Assembly (NCBI RefSeq): GCF_003116015.1
Contig: NZ_LGQZ01000117.1
Location: 1 to 56,544, forward strand
DNA length: 56,544 bases
From: Azospirillum sp. TSO22-1
Lineage (GTDB): Bacteria; Pseudomonadota; Alphaproteobacteria; Azospirillales; Azospirillaceae
Direction of reading: 5' to 3'
A program made the position numbers and the translations under genes. Below, one piece after another: positions 42,345 through 50,468 of the stretch. Below the pieces are notes generated by a model that was given only the letters and a program-made list of their open reading frames with translations, was not told where the DNA came from and did not search any database. How positions within the stretch are numbered: the first letter of the stretch is position 1; every line of letters starts with the position of its first letter.

Positions 42345-42869
42345 ATGAAGCGTCAGTACACCCGCGAAGAGGTCAAGCAGCTGCTGAGCGCGCTGGAGCG
42401 GCAGTGCCGCGAGGCGTCCAAGCTGGCGAAGATCGCCGAGCACGAGGCCAGCAAGCACAGCTTCGGCGCCTACCGCGAGTTCCGCGACAAGGTCGGCGAG
42501 TTCCAGGCGCTGGTCATCCTGATCGAGCAGCGCCTGCGCAACCTCAAGAGCGAGCGTTCCGACGACCTGCGCGACCAGTTCGAGCGACTCGACATGGTGA
42601 TGCTGGCGCTGCTGGTGCGGGCCAGCATGCGGTTCTTCTTCGTGCTGTCGGCCAACCCGATCCTGCCGATGGGGGCCCGCGAGATCTTCATGGCCGAGCT
42701 GCGCAGCCTGCACGACGCGCACGAGAAGCTGAACCGCCCCAACTATTCCGGCAAGCTGGGCGCCGAGCTGGGCCGCGACCTGGAGACCGCCTCGCTGATC
42801 CTCGAGGAGATCATCGACAAGGCGCCGGGCCTCCTCAACTTCCACAGCTTCGGCAACCTCGACAGCTGA
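42345..42869 (+). CDS. Hypothetical helical protein, 174 aa
   Basis: Soluble, highly charged and mostly helical (YTREEVKQLLSALERQCREA; FRDKVGEFQALVILIEQRLR), with one more hydrophobic stretch (MVMLALLVRASMRFFFVLSA) that could be a buried helix or a weak membrane segment. No family is recognised. The ATG at 42345 begins MKRQYTREEV. The gene is followed 49 bp later by the YcjX-like gene in the same direction and may be part of that transcript. Confidence 0.65.
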   Translation: MKRQYTREEVKQLLSALERQCREASKLAKIAEHEASKHSFGAYREFRDKVGEFQALVILIEQRLRNLKSERSDDLRDQFERLDMVMLALLVRASMRFFFVLSANPILPMGAREIFMAELRSLHDAHEKLNRPNYSGKLGAELGRDLETASLILEEIIDKAPGLLNFHSFGNLDS

Positions 42870-42918
42870 GACGTGGCCCCCATATGTGCGGGGACCAACC
42901 CTGCCGCGAGTCCGCCCC

Positions 42919-44319
42919 GTGCGCCTGCCCAACCTCGATGACCTGACCACCGCCGGCTCCCGCCTTGTCGAACGGGCCGGCGGCGTCGCCGGGCGGGCGC
43001 TGGTGGAAAGCAGCGTCCGCCTCGGCGTCACCGGCCTGCGCCGCGCCGGCAAGACGGTGTTCACCACCGCGGTGGTCGACAACCTGCTGAGGGCCGGCCG
43101 GCTGCCGTTCCTCGACGTGGTCTCCACCGGCCGCCTGCAGGCCGCCCGCCTGCAGCCGCAGCCCGATCCGGATGTGCCGCGCTTCCAGTACGAGGAGCAC
43201 CTGAAGTCGCTGTCCGGCCCGGACCCGCGCTGGCCGGAGCCGACGCGCGGCATCAGCCAGCTGCGCCTCGCCATGCGCTACCGCTCCACCTCGGCGCTGA
43301 AGCGCGTGGTGCAGCCGACGGCGATCCTCAACCTCGACATCGTCGATTACCCCGGCGAGTGGCTGCTCGACCTGCCGCTGCTCAACCAGTCCTTCGCCGA
43401 GTGGAGCGCCCTGACGCTGGAACTGGCCGGGCGTGCGCCGCGCGCCGCGCTGTCGGCCGACTGGCGGGCGTGGCTCGGCACCGTCGATCCCGCCGGCCGG
43501 GCGGAGGAGGAACTGGCGCGCACCGGCGCGCGGCTGTTCACCGATTACCTGCACGCCTGCCGCAACGCCGACGGCCTCAGCCTGATCCAGCCCGGCCGCT
43601 TCATCGAGCCCGGCGACTTCGAGAACGCGCCGCTGCTCACCTTCTGCCCGCTGCCCGGCGCGCCGCGCGGCCGCGGCACGCTGTGGGAGCTGTTGGAGGA
43701 GCGCTACGACGCCTACAGGACCGTGGTCGTCCGCCGCTTCTTCGCCGAGCATTTCGCCCGGCTCGACCGGCAGATCGTGCTGATCGACGTGCTGGGCGCG
43801 CTGAACGCCGGCCCCGACGCGGTGGCCGACATGAAGCGGTCGCTGGAGCTGAGCCTGGAGCCGTTCCGGCACGGCTCGTCCGGGTGGCTGGACTGGCTGT
43901 TCGGCACCAAGATCGACCGCGTGCTGTTCGCCGCCACCAAGGCCGACCACATCGCGTCGAGCCAGCATCCCAACCTGCGCCGCCTGCTGGACGATCTGGT
44001 CGCCGACGCGCGGCGCGCCGTCCGCTTCGAAGGCGCCCAGGTGGACACCATGGCCATCGCCGCGCTCAAGTCCACCGAGACGGTGATGGCCGAGCACGAG
44101 GGCCAGCAGCTGCGCTGCGTGCGCGGTACGCCGGTGGGGCGCGACCGCGAGACGGTGCTCTACCCCGGCGACATTCCGGAGATGCGGGACGTCTTCCTGC
44201 GTCCCTACCAGTTCATGCCCTTCAAGCCGCCGCCGGACGCCGGGGCGGACGGGCGCGGGCTGCCGCACATCCGGCTGGACCAGGCGTTGCAGTTCCTGCT
44301 GGGGGACTATCTGGCATGA
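42919..44319 (+). CDS. ycjX: YcjX-family P-loop protein (DUF463)
   Basis: 466 aa. The P-loop is VRLGVTGLRRAGKTVFTTAV (about 35-54). Other family landmarks are ILNLDIVDYPGEWLLDLPLL, LLEERYDAYRTVVVRRFFAE, RQIVLIDVLGALNAG and DRVLFAATKADHIASSQHPN, where the TKADH resembles a G4 motif for guanine recognition. YcjX proteins are stress-linked GTPase-like proteins (in E. coli co-induced with phage-shock genes), with an undefined target. The start is a GTG at 42919; other GTGs upstream are possible. It overlaps the DUF697 gene by ATGA, the usual YcjX-YcjF pair. Confidence 0.88.
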   Translation: MRLPNLDDLTTAGSRLVERAGGVAGRALVESSVRLGVTGLRRAGKTVFTTAVVDNLLRAGRLPFLDVVSTGRLQAARLQPQPDPDVPRFQYEEHLKSLSGPDPRWPEPTRGISQLRLAMRYRSTSALKRVVQPTAILNLDIVDYPGEWLLDLPLLNQSFAEWSALTLELAGRAPRAALSADWRAWLGTVDPAGRAEEELARTGARLFTDYLHACRNADGLSLIQPGRFIEPGDFENAPLLTFCPLPGAPRGRGTLWELLEERYDAYRTVVVRRFFAEHFARLDRQIVLIDVLGALNAGPDAVADMKRSLELSLEPFRHGSSGWLDWLFGTKIDRVLFAATKADHIASSQHPNLRRLLDDLVADARRAVRFEGAQVDTMAIAALKSTETVMAEHEGQQLRCVRGTPVGRDRETVLYPGDIPEMRDVFLRPYQFMPFKPPPDAGADGRGLPHIRLDQALQFLLGDYLA

Positions 44320-45311
44320 CCGACCGCCCCACTAAGGATCGAACCTGGGTCCCCCCCATGGAGATCGACCCGGCGCACGCCGCTCCGGTCCCCGTCGAGG
44401 AGGACGCCCCTCCCGGCTCCGCCGCCGAGCGCCTGCCGGCGCTGCTCGCCGAGGGCCAGCGTCCGGGCATCGGGCGATGGCTGTTCGGCGCGCTGGCGGC
44501 GCTGGTGCTGGTGGCGCTTGGCTTCGACACCGCCGACCTGCTGCAACGGTCGTTCGCCACCAGCCTGGCGCTCGGCACGCTGGTGGCGGCGCTGGTCGGC
44601 GTGGCCGGCATCTCGGCGGTGGCGATGCTGGTCAGGGAGCTGCGCAGCCTGCGCCGCCTGCGCCGCATCGACCAGCTGCGCGGCGAGGCCGGCGCGCTGA
44701 TGGTGACGGCGGCACAGGGGGAGGGCGACCGCTTCGCCGGCGCGCTCGGCCGCCTCTACGCCGACCGGCCGGACCTGCAGCCGGCGCTCGCCCGCATGAA
44801 GGACTTCGTGACCGACGCGCACGACGACGCGGAGGTGGTGCGGCTGATCGACCGCGAGGTGCTGTCGGAACTCGACCGCCGCGCCTACCAGACGGTGCTG
44901 CTGGCGGCCCGCGACACCGCCATCGTCACCGCGCTGAGCCCGGCGGCGGTGGTCGATCTCGCCGTGGTGCTGTGGCGCAACCTCAAGCTGGTGCGCACCG
45001 TCGCCGGGCTGTACGGGGCGCGGCCAGGCTATGTCGGCTCGCTGCGGCTGCTGCGCCGGATGCTCGCCAACCTCGCGGTCGCCGGGGTGACCGAGAGCGC
45101 GCACCACGTGGCGGTCGAGGCGCTCGGCGGCTCGCTGGTGGCGGCGCTGTCGACGCGGGTGGGGCAGGGCGTGATCAACGGGCTGCTGACCGCGCGTGTC
45201 GGCATCACCTCCATGCACCTGTGCCGTCCCGTGCCCTTCGGCCCGCACAACCGCCCCAGCCTCGGCAAGATCCGCGGCGAGCTGATGTCGCTGCCGAAGC
45301 AGGTGCTCTGA
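44316..45311 (+). CDS. ycjF: YcjF-family membrane protein (DUF697, TIGR01620)
   Basis: 331 aa. A Pro-rich N-terminal tail (1-50), two membrane segments (WLFGALAALVLVALGFDTAD; LALGTLVAALVGVAGISAVA), a charged linker, and a DUF697 region with DTAIVTALSPAAVVDLAVVL and RLLRRMLANLAVAGVTESAH. It ends with the family motif TARVGITSMHLCRPVPF. It is translationally coupled to ycjX. The pair is conserved in proteobacteria; a membrane-stress role is inferred from the E. coli psp-linked pair, not shown here. Confidence 0.87.
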   Translation: MTDRPTKDRTWVPPMEIDPAHAAPVPVEEDAPPGSAAERLPALLAEGQRPGIGRWLFGALAALVLVALGFDTADLLQRSFATSLALGTLVAALVGVAGISAVAMLVRELRSLRRLRRIDQLRGEAGALMVTAAQGEGDRFAGALGRLYADRPDLQPALARMKDFVTDAHDDAEVVRLIDREVLSELDRRAYQTVLLAARDTAIVTALSPAAVVDLAVVLWRNLKLVRTVAGLYGARPGYVGSLRLLRRMLANLAVAGVTESAHHVAVEALGGSLVAALSTRVGQGVINGLLTARVGITSMHLCRPVPFGPHNRPSLGKIRGELMSLPKQVL

Positions 45312-45368
45312 AGGGGTGCGACACGCTGTCCCTCGCCCATCGGAGCGGCTGCGAAAAAGCGCGAAAAA

Positions 45369-45378
45369 TGCTATATAT
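45369..45378 (+). promoter_or_regulatory. Candidate extended -10 element before hsp20
   Basis: TGCTATATAT at 45369-45378 has the TG-N-TATATA form of an extended -10 and lies in the only AT-rich stretch of the gap, 63 bases before the hsp20 ATG. I do not find a convincing RpoH-type -35 element (CTTGAA), so heat-shock control is not shown by the sequence. Confidence 0.35.
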
Positions 45379-45440
45379 CTTGTCGAAGGCCGAGGACCTT
45401 CCCGGCGCTTCGGCGCCGGTGTCCGGCGAGGGAGGTTGTG

Positions 45441-45968
45441 ATGACCGACCGGACTGAGACGATGCCGACCAGCGCCACGACGATGCGTGGTGCTCCGGCC
45501 GTGCGGATCGACAGGGATCCGTTCCTGGATCTGCGGACGCATATGGACCGTCTGTTCGACGGCGTGTTCGGGTCGATGATGCCTTTCGGTGAGCCGTTCG
45601 GCTGGCCGCGGCTTGGCCGCGTCGAGCCGATGCCGCGGGTTGACGTCAGCGAAACGCCCGAAGCGCTCACCATCAAGGCCGAACTGCCCGGCATGGACGA
45701 GACGGACGTCGAGCTGACGCTGAACGACGGCGTGCTGACCCTGAAGGGTGAGAAGAAGGCCGAAAAGGAGGAGAAGGACAAGGACCATCACCTGATCGAA
45801 CGCAGCTACGGCACGATCAGCCGGAGCTTCCGTCTGCCCGACACCGTGGATCCTGAGAAGGTGACCGCCGGCTTCGACAAGGGCGTGCTGACCGTCACGC
45901 TGCCGAAGACCGGGGACCGCAAGCCCAAGGTCCGCCGGATCGGCATCACGGGGACCGGCCCGGCGTAG
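45441..45968 (+). CDS. Small heat-shock protein Hsp20
   Basis: 175 aa, alpha-crystallin family. The crystallin domain is at about 66-160: MPRVDVSETPEALTIKAELP, GMDETDVELTLNDGVLTLKG, ERSYGTISRSFRLPDTVDPE and FDKGVLTVTLPKT. The N-terminal region with PFLDLRTHMDRLFDGVFG is typical of class A proteins. It holds unfolding proteins in large oligomers without ATP. GGAGG precedes the ATG at 45441 by seven bases; the GTG just before it is less likely. It is followed by a strong hairpin. Confidence 0.93.
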   Translation: MTDRTETMPTSATTMRGAPAVRIDRDPFLDLRTHMDRLFDGVFGSMMPFGEPFGWPRLGRVEPMPRVDVSETPEALTIKAELPGMDETDVELTLNDGVLTLKGEKKAEKEEKDKDHHLIERSYGTISRSFRLPDTVDPEKVTAGFDKGVLTVTLPKTGDRKPKVRRIGITGTGPA

Positions 45969-46006
45969 CGTCCTGAAAATGGGCGGAACGATAAAGGGAG
46001 GTGAGA

Positions 46007-46040
46007 CCGCCCCTTCCCCGGAGCCTCGGGGAAGGGGCGG
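46007..46040. terminator. Hairpin after hsp20
   Basis: CCGCCCCTTCCCCG and CGGGGAAGGGGCGG form a perfect 14-bp stem with a 6-base loop, 38 bp after the hsp20 stop and 15 bp before the stop of the convergent methyltransferase gene. A short CTGTCTTT run follows on the plus strand. It probably ends transcripts from both sides. Confidence 0.65.
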
Positions 46041-46054
46041 ACCTGTCTTTAGGG

Positions 46055-46774
46055 TCAGGCCGCCTTGGTGACGGCCATGGTGTAGCCCTCGAAGGTCCAG
46101 AACTTGCGCAGGAAGCAGCCGTACTGCAGCGAGTTCAGCACCCCCGCGGCGTGCCACAGCGTCTCCGACCGCACGAAGCGGCAGCGGACCAGCGGCGGGC
46201 GGCGGAAGTGCATGGCCTTGAAGCGCACGCCGGCGATCTCCGTGCCGACGTTGGAGCGCGGGCTGGACGCCGCGTGGACCATGCGGAACAGCGCCTCCGG
46301 CGTGTAGGGCCGCGCCACCTCGGGGTAACCGAAGATCTGCGCCGGATCGCACAGGTTGGAGACGACGATGGTCCCGCCCGGCCGGGTTACCCGGATCAGT
46401 TCCGACAGGTAGCGGGTGGCCTGCCCGGCGTCGAAGGCGTGCATGACGTGCGCGGAATGGACGCCGTCGAAGGAACTGTCCTCGAAATCCAGATTCAGCG
46501 CGTCACCCAACCGGGCGTCGAGGCCCAGGGCCCGGCAGTGCTCGACGCTGTCCTCGTTGAGGTCGATGCCGACGGTCTTGGCGGGGCGCATCCGCATGAA
46601 GGTGCCGATGCCGCAGGCGACGTCGAGCACGCGCTCGCAGCCTTCCAACTGCTTCCAGGCGAACCGCTCCTCCGGTTCGGTCCGCGAGCCCCAGGTGTTC
46701 AGCTTGCGCCCGATCTCGAAGACCAGCCCCTTGGACGCCCTGGGAGTCGGATTGTGAAGCGTGGTGACGGACAT
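46055..46774 (-). CDS. Class I SAM-dependent methyltransferase
   Basis: 239 aa, Methyltransf_11 type. The SAM motif I is CERVLDVACGIGTFMRMRPA; motif II region TVGIDLNEDSVEHCRALGLD; post-II segment DALNLDFEDSSFDGVHSAHV; and RVTRPGGTIVVSNLCDPAQI is the strand after the PGG turn. Similar proteins methylate quinones, small metabolites or glycans; nothing identifies the substrate here. The ATG at 46774 is preceded by GAGGGGG. It is convergent with hsp20. Confidence 0.8.
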   Translation of the reverse strand: MSVTTLHNPTPRASKGLVFEIGRKLNTWGSRTEPEERFAWKQLEGCERVLDVACGIGTFMRMRPAKTVGIDLNEDSVEHCRALGLDARLGDALNLDFEDSSFDGVHSAHVMHAFDAGQATRYLSELIRVTRPGGTIVVSNLCDPAQIFGYPEVARPYTPEALFRMVHAASSPRSNVGTEIAGVRFKAMHFRRPPLVRCRFVRSETLWHAAGVLNSLQYGCFLRKFWTFEGYTMAVTKAA

Positions 46775-46920
46775 GCGGCCCCCTCGACCGATTGACTCCA
46801 CCGCCGGATGGCGCCCCGAGTGTAGGGGAGGGGGGGGAGTGCCCGCTGCGGTGCAAGAGGGGGGTGTGGGGTTCAGAAGGCGAGGGCGGAGGCCACCAAG
46901 GGGTTACGGCGGCCCGGCAC

Positions 46921-48297
46921 TCAGTCCAGCATCGGCAGGCCGGTCTCGATGCGCACCAGGGTCGCCAGCAGCGGCGCGCCGATGTCGCGGCGGACGAAGT
47001 TGCTGGCCCGCTCGGCGGCGGTGATCGCCTGCTGGAAGGTGGTCCGCCAGCGGTCCTCGCCGTGCAGCACCTTCTCCGCCTTGGCGCGCTGCGCCAGCAG
47101 CCCCGGCCGCTTGCCGTTGCTGTCCTCGACCAGCTTGCTCAGGCGGCGCATGAGTTGCTCGCCCGCGGCGCGCTCGTTGCGCTTGACGCTGGCGTCGATC
47201 AGCTCGGCCAGGGCCTCGCCGCGCACGTCGGTATCCTGCACCTGCTCGGCGTAGCCCAGCGCTGCCGAGGCGTCGCCGCGCCGCGCCAGCCGGCCGAGCA
47301 CCGCCGGGATGGTCCAGGGGTTCTCGTCCTGCACGTTGCGCAGCATGCCCAGTGCCAGGTTCGGGTCGCCCAGGTCGGCGGCGGCCACCGCAAGCTCGGG
47401 CGGGCAGCAGTCGCCCTTCAGCTCCTTGGCCTCGCGGAACTTGGAGAACTGCGTCTCCACGGTGTTGAGGAACAGGGTGCGGGCCTCCGCCTCCTTGCCG
47501 GCGCGCAGCAGCGCCTGCACGACGATCCCCAGTTCCCACGAGCAGCCGTGCGAGGCGGCGTACTGCTTGGCCTCCTCGGCCAGCGCCGCCGCCTGCGCCG
47601 CGTCGCCGCGCCACGCCGCCGCCTTGCCGATGTCGCCCAGGTTGTAGATGCGGGTGCCGCAGTCGGTGATCTGCCGGGTGATGTCGAGCGCCAGCGGCGC
47701 CTGCCCCATCAGCGCCAGCGCGCGGGCGACGAACAGGTCCTGCCCCGTGCTGTCGGCCGCCTTGCCGCGCCGCACGGCGCTGACGAAGGGCGAGACGATC
47801 TCCTTGGCGCGGCCCGGGTCGCCCAGCTGCTGGTAGGCCACCGCCAGCGACAGCCAGTCCCAGCGCGCCGCGGCGATCGGCGTCTCCACCGGCGGCAGCA
47901 GTTCGCCGATGCGGTGCAGGAAGCACAGGCTACTCAGCGGTTCGTTGCAGACCAGCGCCTTGATGCGGCCGCGGAACTCGTAGAAGTCGAAGTCGCCGAC
48001 GAACTGGTTGGTCACCAGCTGCACCGCCAGGGAACTGTCGGGGTACTTGGCGACGATCTCGTTCAGCAGCCGGTCGGCCTCCTTGAGGAAGCGGCTCTCC
48101 TCCGCCGTGTCGAAGGTGTTGTCGGCTTGGCGGACCAGCTGCATGGCCTGCACGAACAGCCGGTTGGCCGGGCTGTTGGCGTCCTGCCCCCGTCCTTCCG
48201 CCGCCCAGGCGCCCGCCGCGCCGGCAAGCGTCGCCACGGCCAGGACCAGGGCCGAGAGGAAGGCGGCGAAGCGGCTCGGGGCGAAGACGAGGGCCAT
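46921..48297 (-). CDS. Periplasmic helical-repeat protein, 458 aa
   Basis: A clear signal peptide (FAAFLSALVLAVATLAGAAG then AWAAEG, likely cut after AWA) is followed by about 430 residues of paired helices of the TPR/Sel1-like kind (LAVAYQQLGDPGRAKEIVSP; AVAAADLGDPNLALGMLRNV; LGRLARRGDASAALGYAEQV). Four to six cysteines (VCNEPLSSLCFLH; ITDCGTRIY; GDCCPPE) could form disulfides in the periplasm. No enzymatic motif is present; a scaffold role is the family norm. It lies 36 bp downstream of the BON lipoprotein gene on the same strand, so they may be co-transcribed. Confidence 0.78.
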   Translation of the reverse strand: MALVFAPSRFAAFLSALVLAVATLAGAAGAWAAEGRGQDANSPANRLFVQAMQLVRQADNTFDTAEESRFLKEADRLLNEIVAKYPDSSLAVQLVTNQFVGDFDFYEFRGRIKALVCNEPLSSLCFLHRIGELLPPVETPIAAARWDWLSLAVAYQQLGDPGRAKEIVSPFVSAVRRGKAADSTGQDLFVARALALMGQAPLALDITRQITDCGTRIYNLGDIGKAAAWRGDAAQAAALAEEAKQYAASHGCSWELGIVVQALLRAGKEAEARTLFLNTVETQFSKFREAKELKGDCCPPELAVAAADLGDPNLALGMLRNVQDENPWTIPAVLGRLARRGDASAALGYAEQVQDTDVRGEALAELIDASVKRNERAAGEQLMRRLSKLVEDSNGKRPGLLAQRAKAEKVLHGEDRWRTTFQQAITAAERASNFVRRDIGAPLLATLVRIETGLPMLD

Positions 48298-48333
48298 GGC
48301 GGTGCGGGATGCCTCTTCTCTACTTCTGGTTCT

Positions 48334-48918
48334 CTACGGCTGGGCCTGGACGTAGCTGACGACGCGCTGCACGTTCGGGATGGCGCGGGCATGGCCGATG
48401 ACGCGGTCCAGCTCGGCCTGGTTCTCGGCCCATCCCATCAGATAGACAACGCCGTTCACCGTATCGATGTTGTAATTGCGGCCCGCGACTGCACCATCAA
48501 AAGTGAGGCGCGTGCGCATTTGCGTGTTGATCCAGGTGTCCTTGGCGGAATCGACGATGCCCGAGTCGTTGTCGACCTGGATCTCGTTGATGACCTCCTT
48601 GACGCCGGTGGCCTGCCAGACGAGGCGGACGGCGTCCAGGCGCTGCTGCGCGTCGGCGGCGCGGCCGGTCAGCAGCACGCGGCCCTCGTTCACCCGCGTG
48701 CTCAGTCGCTGGTAGAGGTCGAGGGAATGCTGCAACCACAGCTCGTTGATCTGTGCGGTGATGGTGGTGTCGTTGGCGAAGCCGCGGATGCCGCGCTTCT
48801 CGTGCGCGGCGACCGCGGCGGTGCCGCCGGCGCCGAGGACCAGGGGCACGCACGCCGTCCCGCCGACCGCCACAACGGCCAACCCGACCACCGCCCACAG
48901 GCGCGCCAAGCCCGACAC
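48334..48918 (-). CDS. BON-domain lipoprotein (OsmY-like)
   Basis: 194 aa. With the GTG at 48918, which has GGAGG six bases upstream, the protein starts with a short signal sequence whose hydrophobic core ends AVVAVGGTAC; Cys23 would be the lipidated residue (the -3 position is Gly, a weak lipobox). Two BON domains follow: DTTITAQINELWLQHSLDLY with RVLLTGRAADAQQRLDAVRL, and RLTFDGAVAGRNYNIDTVNG with VVYLMGWAENQAELDRVIGH. BON domains bind phospholipids and stabilise the envelope (OsmY, DolP). An ATG at 49008 in frame would add 30 polar residues before the signal and is less likely. Confidence 0.82.
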   Translation of the reverse strand: MSGLARLWAVVGLAVVAVGGTACVPLVLGAGGTAAVAAHEKRGIRGFANDTTITAQINELWLQHSLDLYQRLSTRVNEGRVLLTGRAADAQQRLDAVRLVWQATGVKEVINEIQVDNDSGIVDSAKDTWINTQMRTRLTFDGAVAGRNYNIDTVNGVVYLMGWAENQAELDRVIGHARAIPNVQRVVSYVQAQP

Positions 48919-49084
48919 GACCGACCTCCGTCCACCCGCCGCACCACTGGGCGGGCGGTGCGAAAAAGTCACGCCTGATGTCGGATTGCAACGGGTTTTT
49001 TCGCTCATCTTGGTCTTTGTTTCCAGGTGATGCAGGGATGCTGCACTTGCGAAGACAAGGGTGTGAAATCGGCTGCGGCGGGCC

Positions 49085-49873
49085 TTACGCGAACGGCGCC
49101 CGCGCCAGCACGGCGGCCAGTTCGCGCGCCAGCACCCGGGCGACGGTGCGCCGGGCGTCGGCGGTGCGCAGAGCCTGCTCGTCCTCGGGATTGGACAGGA
49201 AGCCGGTCTCGACCAGAACCGACGGCACGTCCGGCGCCTTCAGCACGGCGAAATTGGCGGCGCGCATCGGGTTGTCGAGCAGCCGCAGCTCGCGCCCGGC
49301 GCCCTTGACGATGGATTGCCGGGCGACCAGCGACGCCTTGGCGGTGTGCCGGGTGGCGAGGTCCATGAGGATGGCGCGCACCTCCGGCTTGGCGCCCTTC
49401 AGGTCCACGCCCGCCACCGCGTCGGCGCGGTTCTCGCGGCTGGCCAGCGCACCGGCGAAACCGTCCGTTGCCTTGGCCGACAGCGTGTAGGCGGAGAGGC
49501 CGCGCGCCTCCTTGGTGGGCGCGCTGTCGGCGTGGATGGAGACGAACAGGTCGGCCTGTGCCGCGCGCCCAATCTCCACCCGCTCGTCGATGGCCAGGAA
49601 GCGGTCCGCCTCGCGGGTCAGCACCACCTTGACCTGGTGCTCGCGCGTCAGGCGCTGCGCCATCTCGCGGGCGATGTCGAGGGTGACGTCCTTCTCCCGC
49701 GTGCCGTGCGGGCCGATGGCGCCGGGATCGGCGCCGCCGTGGCCGGGGTCGAGCACCACCACCGGCACGCCCGCCCGCCGGGGGGCCAAGGCCGGCACCG
49801 CGAGCGCCGTGCGGGTGAAACCGCCGGCCAGCGGCAGCGACCACAAGAGGTTGACGAGAAGCCTTCTGTTCAT
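49085..49873 (-). CDS. N-acetylmuramoyl-L-alanine amidase (Amidase_3, AmiC-like)
   Basis: 262 aa. A signal peptide (LLVNLLWSLPLAGGFTRTAL) leads to a single Amidase_3 domain with the zinc-site and catalytic motifs VVVLDPGHGGADPGAIGPHG (His), a Glu in REKDVTLDIAR, LFVSIHADSAPTKEARGLSA (His) and PSVLVETGFLSNPEDEQAL (catalytic Glu). It cleaves the bond between MurNAc and the stem peptide, needed for daughter-cell separation. No AMIN targeting domain is present, so it is shorter than AmiC of E. coli. I chose the ATG at 49873; an upstream ATG would extend it with Arg-rich sequence. Confidence 0.88.
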   Translation of the reverse strand: MNRRLLVNLLWSLPLAGGFTRTALAVPALAPRRAGVPVVVLDPGHGGADPGAIGPHGTREKDVTLDIAREMAQRLTREHQVKVVLTREADRFLAIDERVEIGRAAQADLFVSIHADSAPTKEARGLSAYTLSAKATDGFAGALASRENRADAVAGVDLKGAKPEVRAILMDLATRHTAKASLVARQSIVKGAGRELRLLDNPMRAANFAVLKAPDVPSVLVETGFLSNPEDEQALRTADARRTVARVLARELAAVLARAPFA

Positions 49874-50015
49874 ACGAACCCTGTTCCATGCGACGTTGCG
49901 TCGCGTTCGACATCCGTGGATACGGCCACGCCTCCGCTGGCGGCCCACGGCCATTAACCAATGCGCATGCGAAAAAGTGTTGTCAAGCGCCGCCAAACTA
50001 CTCCGCAAGGTTAAC

Positions 50016-50060
50016 TGGCGTCTTCATGACGTATCGGAGCAAAGTCGACCGAAGACGCCA
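50016..50060. other. Long-range inverted repeat upstream of a small gene
   Basis: TGGCGTCTTC (50016-50025) and GAAGACGCCA (50051-50060) are exact complements with 25 bases between. It lies in the 262-bp divergent gap between the amidase gene and a 55-codon gene, just ahead of that gene's promoter, so it may be a regulator-binding site. Nothing else stands out in this gap apart from the promoter. Confidence 0.4.
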
Positions 50061-50078
50061 TATCGTCCGAACGCTCTC

Positions 50079-50107
50079 TTGAAGAATGGATCGATTCGGA
50101 TTAAAAT
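50079..50107 (+). promoter_or_regulatory. Sigma-70-type promoter for the 55-aa gene
   Basis: TTGAAG (50079-50084), a 17-base spacer and TAAAAT (50102-50107) match the -35/-10 pattern. Transcription would start near 50114, about 22 bases before the ATG at 50136, which leaves room for the GGAGG ribosome site. Confidence 0.6.
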
Positions 50108-50135
50108 TTTAAGAACTGGCAGCGCGGAGGCATCG

Positions 50136-50303
50136 ATGTTGAGGAAAGCCTTGTTCAACATCATCCGGCAGGAACAGCGCGAGGTCGAGGATCAGCTGGT
50201 CGAGGAGGAGCGCCGTCCGGCGCCCGACGTCGGCCGTCTCGTCGCCCTGCGCGCCCAGGCGAGCAACCTGCGCCGGGAGCTGGAACACTTCCCCGAGGCC
50301 TGA
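50136..50303 (+). CDS. Small charged hypothetical protein, 55 aa
   Basis: It begins MLRKALFNIIRQEQREVEDQ, is mostly charged helix with heptad-like spacing, and ends LRRELEHFPEA, so it probably forms a short coiled coil. GGAGG lies six bases before the ATG, a sigma-70-type promoter lies upstream (50079-50107) and a rho-independent terminator lies 30 bp downstream. It thus looks like a complete single-gene transcription unit. No family is recognised. Confidence 0.68.
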   Translation: MLRKALFNIIRQEQREVEDQLVEEERRPAPDVGRLVALRAQASNLRRELEHFPEA

Positions 50304-50331
50304 GGCCGACACCCTCGACGGCAGGGCATCC

Positions 50332-50372
50332 GCCCCTTTCCCGGTGATTCCGGGGAAGGGGCTTTGTTTTTT
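50332..50372 (+). terminator. Rho-independent terminator
   Basis: GCCCCTTTCCCGG and CCGGGGAAGGGGC pair as a 13-bp stem with one mismatch around a 5-base loop, followed by TTTGTTTTTT. It ends the 55-aa gene transcript. Confidence 0.85.
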
Positions 50373-50468
50373 CGGGGATGCTGCTCCCCACGCCTTGCCG
50401 GATGCATCCGGCGGGCAATCGTGCTAGGGGAGGTGCCCCGTCACCCCAGCCAGCCCGTGGTTTTCCGC

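Noticed and set aside
48919..49008. Longer BON protein starting at the ATG at 49008
   Set aside because: It would bury the lipoprotein signal behind 30 polar residues; the GTG at 48918 has GGAGG at ideal distance.
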